The notes under the pieces: generated by a model
The model's database searches: none
What the model was told of the DNA's origin: nothing
What the model saw: the letters and a program-made list of their open reading frames with translations, nothing else
Program-made: the position numbers and the translations under genes
Shown: one piece after another, positions 1 through 4,990 of the stretch
Position numbering within the stretch: position 1 is the stretch's first letter
How the letters are laid out: every line of letters starts with the position of its first letter
Source: Bacteroidota bacterium
Lineage (GTDB): Bacteria; Bacteroidota; Bacteroidia; Bacteroidales; Prolixibacteraceae
Assembly (NCBI GenBank): GCA_030691295.1
Contig: JAUYEQ010000076.1
Location: 1-5,914, forward strand
Direction of reading: 5' to 3'
Length of the DNA stretch: 5,914 nt

Positions 1-1
1 C

Positions 2-739
2 CTTTTCGGCTACAATCATGGCGAAAAGATGTTCAAACACGAGAACATTGACCCGAAATGGCTCGAAAGCTTGTTTATTTACCTGATTGTTGCAACCATT
101 GTTGGCGCTCGTTTGGGGCATGTGTTTTTCTACGGATGGGACTATTATTCGCAGCATCCGATTGAAATCCTGTACGTTTGGCAAGGTGGACTGGCCAGTC
201 ACGGTGGAGTTCTTGGGATTATAATTGCCATGATTTTATGGAGCCGGAACGTTTCGAAACGATCAATTTTGTGGGTTTTGGATAGGGTAGTGGTTCCGAG
301 TATTTTTGTGGCTGCACTGATCCGTTTTGGAAACCTGATGAATTCTGAAATTTATGGTGTTGAAACGACTTTGCCGTGGGGATTTATTTTCGAACGCAAC
401 CATGAAACAGTTGCAAAGCATCCGACACAGATTTATGAATCGCTGAGTTACCTTTTAACTTTTGGGGTGATGCTTTACATGTACTGGAAAACAAAAGCCA
501 AAGATTATCAGGGCATGTTGGTTGGTGTATTCTTTATAATGGTTTTCACTGCCCGGTTCTTTGTAGAATTTATTAAGGAAGATCAGGAGGCATTTGAAGC
601 AGGTATGAGCCTGAATATGGGACAATGGCTGAGTATTCCGTTTGTAATAACCGGAATTGTTCTTATTGTTCTTGCGATCCGGAAAGGGCCGGTATATTAC
701 AAAAACCTGGAAGTAAAAGAAGTAAAAGGGAAAAAATAA
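2..739 (+). CDS. lgt: Prolipoprotein diacylglyceryl transferase (5' end cut by window)
   Basis: Integral inner-membrane enzyme that transfers diacylglycerol from phosphatidylglycerol to the lipobox cysteine of prolipoproteins, the first step of lipoprotein maturation. The frame is open to the left edge: nine in-frame residues (LFGYNHGEK) precede the ATG at 29 and fit the family, so that ATG is internal and the true start lies outside. About 245 residues are visible; full-length proteins are usually 270-290. Numbering from the Met at 29, I see GGLASHGG (His58), the Lgt signature RFGNLMNSEIYG with Arg99, Asn102, Glu107 and Gly110 (spaced like E. coli R143, N146, E151, G154), HPTQIYES at 131-138, and RFFVEF with Arg176/Glu180 (matching R239/E243). 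Several hydrophobic membrane segments and a Lys-rich cytoplasmic tail follow. No essential residue appears missing in the visible part. It converges on the minus-strand lipoprotein genes. Confidence 0.96.
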   Translation, partial: LFGYNHGEKMFKHENIDPKWLESLFIYLIVATIVGARLGHVFFYGWDYYSQHPIEILYVWQGGLASHGGVLGIIIAMILWSRNVSKRSILWVLDRVVVPSIFVAALIRFGNLMNSEIYGVETTLPWGFIFERNHETVAKHPTQIYESLSYLLTFGVMLYMYWKTKAKDYQGMLVGVFFIMVFTARFFVEFIKEDQEAFEAGMSLNMGQWLSIPFVITGIVLIVLAIRKGPVYYKNLEVKEVKGKK

Positions 740-762
740 GATATTTAATACCCATTGAAAAC

Positions 763-803
763 CCTGAAACCACAGCATTTTGTTTGTGATTTCAGGTTTT
801 TTT
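763..803 (+). terminator. Intrinsic terminator after lgt
   Basis: CCTGAAA (763-769) pairs with TTTCAGG (790-796). After a single C/A mismatch, CACA (771-774) pairs with TGTG (785-788), leaving a 10-nt loop. A run of seven T follows (797-803). It begins 23 nt after the lgt stop codon. On the other strand the stem is followed by GTTTT, so weak bidirectional action on transcripts arriving from the right is possible. Confidence 0.85.
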
Positions 804-813
804 GTTTGATGAC

Positions 814-1025
814 AATCGCGAAGCGATTGAATGTGAATAGCCATGTATGAAATGCATGGAAAATGATGAACATCGGTAGCACAACCCCGTAAGGGGTTGA
901 ATATTTTGCATTGTCGAACCATCATGTTCAACCCCGTTCGGGGTTGGGTTCGCATTGGGTTTACCTTTCCATGGGTTTCGCCCATGGCTATTCACATTAA
1001 AGCCCGTTGGGCTTGTTCTTCGACA
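814..1025 (+). repeat. Structured repeat, copy A (212 bp, multi-hairpin)
   Basis: Direct repeat about 94% identical to copy B by eye (about 12 substitutions and one 1-base indel). Predicted elements in order: hairpin 1, AATCGC-GAA-GCGATT (814-828); a long stem whose outer part is a perfect 16-bp inverted repeat (AATGTGAATAGCCATG 830-845 with 983-998), continuing inward through GAAA/TTTC (849-852/976-979) and CATGGAAA/TTTCCATG (855-862/966-973); hairpin 2, CAACCCC-GTAA-GGGGTTG (882-899); hairpin 3, CAACCCC-GTTC-GGGGTTG (929-946), enclosed by CGAACC/GGTTCG (915-920/947-952); and hairpin 4, AAGCCC-GTT-GGGCTT (1000-1014). An alternative local fold pairs CCATGGG with CCCATGG (969-987). No convincing protein is encoded. 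It ends 5 bases before the transposase stop codon. Function is unknown; a transposase recognition or mobile unit, or a structured transcript, are both possible. Confidence 0.88.
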
Positions 1026-1030
1026 GGAGT

Positions 1031-1477
1031 TTATAACAGATATTTCTCATCAAATTCAATTCCATGCTCTTTCAATAACTCAATCAATTCATCTCTGAAG
1101 TTTATTACTTTGTGATGTTCTTCCTGATTTTTCACGTAGTCAATTAAACGGTCTTTATCTTTAAATGAATAGGTAAAACCACCGTATCCATTTTGCCAAC
1201 CGTTGAATTCAGGAAATAATTGTAGTGCTTTAATGTGATCGGTACTGGCTAATTTGATGTCTTTTACCAAGGATGCCAGTGAAATTGAAGGATGAATATG
1301 AGTTACAATATGAATATGGTCGGTAACTCCACCAATACGATACAGATGACAATTTTTATTTTTCAAAACTCCCCAAATGTATTTATAGAGTTCTTCGCGG
1401 TTTGGTTTTGTGAGGGTGTGTTCCCTGTTTTTGGTGCTGAACACAATTTGATAAAGAATTTGTGTGTAGGTGCTCAT
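1031..1477 (-). CDS. IS200/RAYT-like Y1 tyrosine transposase
   Basis: Small (148 aa) HUH single-strand DNA transposase of the Y1_Tnp superfamily, which includes IS200/IS605 TnpA and the REP-associated RAYT proteins. Such enzymes recognise hairpins in single-stranded DNA and cleave with a tyrosine nucleophile. Visible landmarks are the HUH motif in DHIHIV (His54, His56), GWQNGYGGFTYS (93-104), and the catalytic helix YVKNQ with Tyr114 and Gln118 in YxxxQ spacing, followed by EEHH. The N-terminal QILYQIVFSTKNRE is typical of the group. The length is normal and the frame intact, with no missing catalytic residue, so it may be active. The start ATG at 1477 gives the usual N-terminus; there is no clear Shine-Dalgarno. 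Structured repeats lie on both sides. No tnpB-like partner gene is present in the window, which favours an IS200 or RAYT type over IS605. Confidence 0.93.
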   Translation of the reverse strand: MSTYTQILYQIVFSTKNREHTLTKPNREELYKYIWGVLKNKNCHLYRIGGVTDHIHIVTHIHPSISLASLVKDIKLASTDHIKALQLFPEFNGWQNGYGGFTYSFKDKDRLIDYVKNQEEHHKVINFRDELIELLKEHGIEFDEKYLL

Positions 1478-1499
1478 GATGTCAGATTTTATTTGTTAA

Positions 1500-1514
1500 A
1501 ATCCCGAAGGGATT
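1500..1514 (-). promoter_or_regulatory. Leader hairpin upstream of the transposase start
   Basis: AATCCC-GAA-GGGATT is a perfect 6-bp palindrome. On the transposase-sense strand it reads AATCCCTTCGGGATT, which can form a C(UUCG)G tetraloop, one of the most stable RNA loops. It lies 22 nt upstream of the start codon, inside the likely 5' leader. It could influence transposase translation, as leader structures do in IS200, or simply be the head hairpin of the degenerate repeat copy. The pairing is seen; the regulatory role is inference. Confidence 0.45.
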
Positions 1515-1550
1515 GAATTTTAGTAGCCATTCGGTGGAATCTATGGAACA
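1500..1550 (+). repeat. Degenerate partial repeat, copy C (head only)
   Basis: This stretch aligns, in the same orientation, with the first 50 or so bases of copies A and B: the hairpin AATC-C-CGAAG-G-GATT, then GAAT, TAGCCAT, AAT and ATGGAA blocks in the same order, with one indel and many substitutions. Compared with A and B, hairpin 1 carries a compensatory change (G-C replaced by C-G). The rest of the repeat is not recognisable before copy B starts at 1571. It could be a truncated older copy, or the end of the transposase element proper. Confidence 0.65.
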
Positions 1551-1579
1551 AATATATCGAATGATTTCATAATCGCGAA
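1549..1579 (-). promoter_or_regulatory. Candidate Bacteroidota-type promoter for the transposase
   Basis: On the minus strand TATATTTG (1549-1556) matches the Bacteroidota -7 consensus TAnnTTTG. A -33-like TTCG (1576-1579), one mismatch from TTTG, lies 19 bp upstream, inside hairpin 1 of repeat B. Transcription would begin near 1542 and give a leader of about 65 nt containing the 1500-1514 hairpin. The -7 match is good and the -33 is weak, so this is only a candidate. Confidence 0.33.
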
Positions 1580-1783
1580 GCGATTAAATGTGATTAGCCA
1601 TGTATGAAATGCATGGAAAATGATGAACATCGGTAGCACAACCCTGCGAGGGGTTGAATATTCTGCATTGTCGAACCATCATGTTCAACCTCGTTCGGGG
1701 TTGGGTTCGCATTGGGTTTCCCGTTCCATGGGTTTCACCGCATGGCTATTCACATTGAAGCCCTTTGGGCTTGTTCTTCGACA
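1571..1783 (+). repeat. Structured repeat, copy B (213 bp, multi-hairpin)
   Basis: Second full copy, same orientation as copy A, starting 757 bp downstream of it. All elements are kept: hairpin 1 (1571-1585, identical to A); outer long stem 1587-1602 with 1741-1756 (15 of 16 pairs); inner stem CATGGAA/TTCCATG (1612-1618/1724-1730); hairpin 2 CAACCCT-GCGA-GGGGTTG (1639-1656, one T-G wobble); hairpin 3 (1686-1703, one T-G wobble) enclosed by CGAACC/GGTTCG (1672-1677/1704-1709); and hairpin 4 AAGCCC-TTT-GGGCTT (1758-1772). A single extra base lies near 1738-1741. It ends 28 bases before the stop codon of the convergent lipoprotein gene. The 1478-1811 gap holds this repeat, copy C and the transposase leader, and I see no other gene there. 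Confidence 0.88.
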
Positions 1784-1811
1784 AACCGTATGTTTTACTC
1801 AGTGGCTATTC

Positions 1812-2888
1812 CTACATCACACCCGACTTTTCCCGGACCTGTTTTCCCAACCGTTCGATTTCCTTTTTCCGCGTTGCAATTATGTTTATATATTGCTGGC
1901 AGTTGAATTTATGTGCTTCATTGTTTTGTTTATAGGCTGAATACGAAAGCACCGCCCAATCGATTGCTGCATCCGGTTTTCCTTCCATTTCGCAAAGCAA
2001 AGCCATGTTATATCTTGATTTGGCGGCAATATTTCTGTTTTTATTTTTGGTCTCGCGGTTGTATATTTCAGCCGCTTTCAAATACTCACCATTCAGGCAT
2101 AATTTTTCAGCCTGAAGCATGTTTACATTGCGCGACCTGTAATACCTACGTTCAACTTTCAACCAGGTGGGAATTAATTTGGCTCCAAAAGCTTTACCCA
2201 AATACTCTGAGGCATTATTCAGTAGTAACCGGTGATTGAGATCATTGCCAAATAGTTCAGGATAAACAGCGTTTCCGTAGTACAAATCATCGGGCTGCCT
2301 GACTAGATACACAGAGGTATCGCTTTTGAAGGAAACAGTCCATAACAGATTGGCATTGACAGTCTCTAACCTGGAACTTCTCCGAAATTCAGGGAATTGT
2401 TCAATTATTCTATTGTCGGAAAAATAACCAATGTTATTTGACAAGTGATCTTTCAATAGAAAAAAATCCAGAAAAATAAAGGCATCAGCACCTGATTTCT
2501 TGTGCAATTCAGGATAATAAATCAGGCTGTCACTTCCGGAAAACAGGTGATTCATCGAATCCTTGTAATTGATTACCTTTTGAAAATAACCCTCAGTGTT
2601 GAGAAAATCGGCCAGTGCATCAACGCATTTATTTGAAAGATCGCGATAACTGATCAATTTATCTGTCAACATTTTTTTATTGTCCCCATCAGAATACCTG
2701 AAAACGATGGTATCCGATTGAAAAAGATCGCGTTTAAAAATGGCGATGGTATCAACATTTTCGGGCATTGTAACAAAGCCGGGTTTCAGTATTTCCACCT
2801 GAATGGAGCTCATATTGTAAGTGGTTACGCACGATGATGCGAAACCCAGAATTGCAATCAGTAGAATGCAAAATAATCTACAGCTCAT
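1812..2888 (-). CDS. DUF6340-like TPR lipoprotein, paralogue 3 (last gene of the string)
   Basis: Predicted lipoprotein of 358 aa, function unknown. A hydrophobic signal segment (residues 5-19) ends at a loose lipobox, A17-S-S-C20. The body has the layout shared by its two upstream neighbours: an EILKPGFVTMPENVDTIAI segment (32-50), a SGADAFIFLDFF core (132-143), a central LLWTVSF strand followed by DDLYYGN (200-206, where the paralogues have DT-V/I-YW), IPTWLKVERRYY (239-250), and one TPR-like helical pair (about 257-318) with YNMALLCEMEGKPDAAIDWA. It ends in a charged helix. The start ATG overlaps the end of the upstream gene by 11 nt, suggesting translational coupling; no Shine-Dalgarno is visible. 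It is the most divergent of the three. DUF6340 membership is from memory of the family and is unverified. Confidence 0.88.
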   Translation of the reverse strand: MSCRLFCILLIAILGFASSCVTTYNMSSIQVEILKPGFVTMPENVDTIAIFKRDLFQSDTIVFRYSDGDNKKMLTDKLISYRDLSNKCVDALADFLNTEGYFQKVINYKDSMNHLFSGSDSLIYYPELHKKSGADAFIFLDFFLLKDHLSNNIGYFSDNRIIEQFPEFRRSSRLETVNANLLWTVSFKSDTSVYLVRQPDDLYYGNAVYPELFGNDLNHRLLLNNASEYLGKAFGAKLIPTWLKVERRYYRSRNVNMLQAEKLCLNGEYLKAAEIYNRETKNKNRNIAAKSRYNMALLCEMEGKPDAAIDWAVLSYSAYKQNNEAHKFNCQQYINIIATRKKEIERLGKQVREKSGVM

Positions 2889-3912
2889 AGTTCATCGAAT
2901 TTATCTTTGCCAATTCGATTTTCCGCTTTGCCAGAACGGCTGCATATTTCCTGATAATTTTATTTTCATCGGCAAAAGAAGGAGAGGTGCTGATTTTCGA
3001 TGCTTTGTTGTTAAGTTCAATTGCTGTTTCAATATTGCCGTCCATTTCGCCGGCAACGGCAAGATTGTAGAGTGCATGAATTTTATGGCGTTTATTTTTG
3101 CTTTCGGTATATTTTTGCCACAAAGCCGATGCTTCTGCCCATTTGTTCAATTTTGCAAGTCCGGCAGCTTTCTTAGAATCAGCCTGATTGTTCGATAAAG
3201 TATTGCGATAAACAGTGGCCCAGTATGGAATTATATTTTTCGAATAATTTGCGCCCACCAAACCGGCAGCAATTTGTACGGCTGCCTTTTTATCCGGAAT
3301 TCTGGAAGCCAAATAGTTTTCCTGATTGTCAAAGCCATCCCAGTACACCGTGTCAACTAGGGAGGTATGGCTGATCATCCGATTTTTCGAAACATCAAAA
3401 ATGGTCCAGACACTGGCAGTTACAACTTGGGCAACAGAACGGCCATCATTAGAATTTTTATAAATCGAGTAAAATCCCGAATAGGTGTCAAGCATGATCA
3501 ATGCATCGGCGCCGGTTTTTGATGCTATTTCCTGAATCAGGCTTTTCGATGGAGCATGAAGGTTTTTTACAAATTGTACGGGAAAGCTTGAAACAGGCAA
3601 CGCGGTAATTTTATTGAACCGTTTCTGAGTCTGTAATTTTTGCGACAAACTGTCGAGGCACGCCTGAACGGAAATGCTGTCGGTATTAAATGTTTTTTTG
3701 TTTTTTACCAGCCTGAAATCTTTGGAATAGTAATTCTGTAAGGTGTCGTTCTCATACTTCAGGTTCCGGCCGACGATTGTAACATTTTTAATTTCAGCAG
3801 GTAGTGTAATTTTGGCTGGCTGAAAAACTTCGATAGGGAACTCATTTAAGGTAACACATGAACTCAAAAAGAACAACGAAACAATTCCTGAAATTGTTAT
3901 CAACTTCTTCAT
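2878..3912 (-). CDS. DUF6340-like TPR lipoprotein, paralogue 2
   Basis: Predicted lipoprotein of 344 aa, function unknown. The signal peptide MKKLITISGIVSLFFLSSC has the best lipobox of the set (L16-S-S-C19). Shared blocks are VFQPAKITLPAEIKNVTIVGRN (split here as VFQPAKITLPAE 29-40 and IKNVTIVGRN 41-50), KTGADALIMLDTY (132-144), a WTIFDV strand (169-174), LVDTVYWDGFD (185-195), IIPYWATVYRN (227-237), and a TPR-like pair (about 245-305) with LYNLAVAGEMDGNIETAIE. After the cysteine there is no clear acidic surface-export signal. It lies 13 nt downstream of paralogue 1 and overlaps paralogue 3. Lgt, encoded on the other side of the mobile cassette, would lipidate the product. A role in envelope or gliding-type complexes cannot be judged from this sequence. 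Confidence 0.9.
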   Translation of the reverse strand: MKKLITISGIVSLFFLSSCVTLNEFPIEVFQPAKITLPAEIKNVTIVGRNLKYENDTLQNYYSKDFRLVKNKKTFNTDSISVQACLDSLSQKLQTQKRFNKITALPVSSFPVQFVKNLHAPSKSLIQEIASKTGADALIMLDTYSGFYSIYKNSNDGRSVAQVVTASVWTIFDVSKNRMISHTSLVDTVYWDGFDNQENYLASRIPDKKAAVQIAAGLVGANYSKNIIPYWATVYRNTLSNNQADSKKAAGLAKLNKWAEASALWQKYTESKNKRHKIHALYNLAVAGEMDGNIETAIELNNKASKISTSPSFADENKIIRKYAAVLAKRKIELAKINSMNYEL

Positions 3913-3925
3913 GGCCGGATTGGTT

Positions 3926-4978
3926 TTATTTGGTTAGTTTACTCTCTTTTAGCGTATTAAGTTTCTTCAGATATAATTCGGTTTGGTATTGGTAATTAGA
4001 GTAAAATGATTTCAATCCCCATTCAATGGCCTGATCAATATTCCCATCCAGTTCGCTTGCCAGAGCCAGGTTGTATTCGGCCCTGCTTCTTATCTTCTTG
4101 TTGGTCGATTGGGCTTTTTCGAGCCAAAATGCCTTTGCTTCCGCTACTCTGTTTTCATTCATCAATTGTTGGCCTTTGTCGTTTTTCAGGTCAAACAAAA
4201 AGTAGCCACGTTTTTCGGCGAACCAGGTTGGCGATAATTTGCTGTCAACATCCAGAGCAATTTTGATCCCGGCATTGGTGAGCGCTTGTTTTATCGAAGG
4301 CAATTTGCCGAACAGCCTTAGCTGTGTATAATCGGCGCTTTCCCAGTATATTGTATCAATCAGTTCAAATTCTTTCACTAAGGTTTTTGATCCCGGTTTA
4401 TAAATCCTGAAAAAGGCATTGTATTTCAGGTCTTGTGAGGCATAATAGGAGTAACTGCTGCCTGTAGTTGGGTCAGAATATTTTTCAGCAGAAAAGTCTG
4501 TCATTACTTTTGCCGAGAATCGTTCCAAAACCATCAACGCGTCAGTGTTGTATTGATTGCAAATCTGGCTTACCTGCAAATTGCTAAGGGTATCCGGCAG
4601 TATTTCGTATGGCAGGTCACGTTTGATGTTCCTTTCAACGGGCACAACCACATCGTAGCGGCCCGATTCAAATAAAAGTTCTGCGAGTGCGCGGATGGTG
4701 GTATCGGCTGCAGTGCTGTCTAGCACAATTTTTGATAACTGAAAGCCCTGACGGTAAAAATACAATTGCAGCGAATCTTCCTGATAATTCTCAAACTGAT
4801 TGTTCATGGCGCGGTTCATCAGCGTAAGACTTTGTATATCTGAAGGTAAATCGTCCTTCGCAGGACGTGCATTTTCGATGGTTAACGTGGTATAGTAGCT
4901 TTTGCAGGACACAAAAGCCAATCCGAGCAGGAAGAAGAATACTATTTTATGTGATTGATATTTGCGAATAAACAGCAT
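3926..4978 (-). CDS. DUF6340-like TPR lipoprotein, paralogue 1 (first of three)
   Basis: Predicted lipoprotein of 350 aa, function unknown. The N-terminus has a basic stretch, then a hydrophobic segment (12-24) ending at Cys25 with an atypical lipobox (F22-V-S-C25) of the kind tolerated in Bacteroidota. Family blocks: ENARPAKDDLPSDIQSLTLM (35-54), QYNTDALMVLERF (142-154), ELIDTIYWESAD (205-216), LSPTWFAEKRGYF (248-260) and a TPR-like pair (about 267-328) with YNLALASELDGNIDQAIEWG. A Ser/Tyr-rich insertion around 171-181 (TTGSSYSYYAS) is absent from the other two. The start is 12 nt after the stop of the upstream VWA/BatA-like gene, so the genes are probably cotranscribed. Confidence 0.9.
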   Translation of the reverse strand: MLFIRKYQSHKIVFFFLLGLAFVSCKSYYTTLTIENARPAKDDLPSDIQSLTLMNRAMNNQFENYQEDSLQLYFYRQGFQLSKIVLDSTAADTTIRALAELLFESGRYDVVVPVERNIKRDLPYEILPDTLSNLQVSQICNQYNTDALMVLERFSAKVMTDFSAEKYSDPTTGSSYSYYASQDLKYNAFFRIYKPGSKTLVKEFELIDTIYWESADYTQLRLFGKLPSIKQALTNAGIKIALDVDSKLSPTWFAEKRGYFLFDLKNDKGQQLMNENRVAEAKAFWLEKAQSTNKKIRSRAEYNLALASELDGNIDQAIEWGLKSFYSNYQYQTELYLKKLNTLKESKLTK

Positions 4979-4990
4979 TTTGTGTTCTTT

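Larger units (their letters stand above)
814..1783. mobile_element. Y1-transposase cassette with flanking structured direct repeats
   Basis: The unit comprises direct repeat A (814-1025), the Y1 transposase gene on the minus strand (1031-1477), a degenerate repeat head (about 1500-1550) and direct repeat B (1571-1783). It fills the gap between the lgt terminator and the stop of the convergent lipoprotein gene. Both full repeats begin at AATCGCGAAGCGATT and end at CTTCGACA, and flanking bases do not match beyond these points. No target-site duplication is visible, as expected for single-strand Y1 transposition. The palindromes next to a Y1 gene resemble REP/RAYT loci or an IS200-like insertion sequence. 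I cannot tell from one locus whether the moving unit is the repeat alone, the gene with its ends, or the whole block. Confidence 0.7.

Noticed and set aside
29..31. ATG at 29 as the lgt start
   Set aside because: In-frame upstream codons continue to the window edge and encode residues expected in Lgt, and a start here would remove the first membrane segment.
882..946. Two palindromes as a rho-independent terminator or a two-site operator
   Set aside because: Neither hairpin is followed by a T-run on either strand. Both belong to a conserved larger fold repeated in copy B, which explains them better.
455..985. Minus-strand open frame of 176 codons
   Set aside because: It is antisense to lgt and crosses the terminator and repeat A. 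Its composition is that of a shadow frame.
897..1115. Plus-strand open frame of 72 codons crossing repeat A
   Set aside because: It lies in the structured repeat and runs into the antisense of the transposase. Its residues are simply translated palindromes, and the matching frame in copy B differs. A repeat-derived spurious frame is the better reading.
1031..1477. IS605-type element with a tnpB/RNA-guided nuclease partner
   Set aside because: No tnpB-like frame or remnant is present on either strand nearby, so there is no basis for an omega-RNA/TnpB system.
814..1783. CRISPR array
   Set aside because: There are only two long repeats 757 bp apart with a gene between them, plus a degenerate fragment. 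There are no regular short repeats with spacers and no cas genes.
1620..1940. Plus-strand open frame of 106 codons crossing repeat B and the lipoprotein 3' end
   Set aside because: It begins in the repeat, runs antisense through the end of a well-supported lipoprotein gene, and has no recognisable domain.
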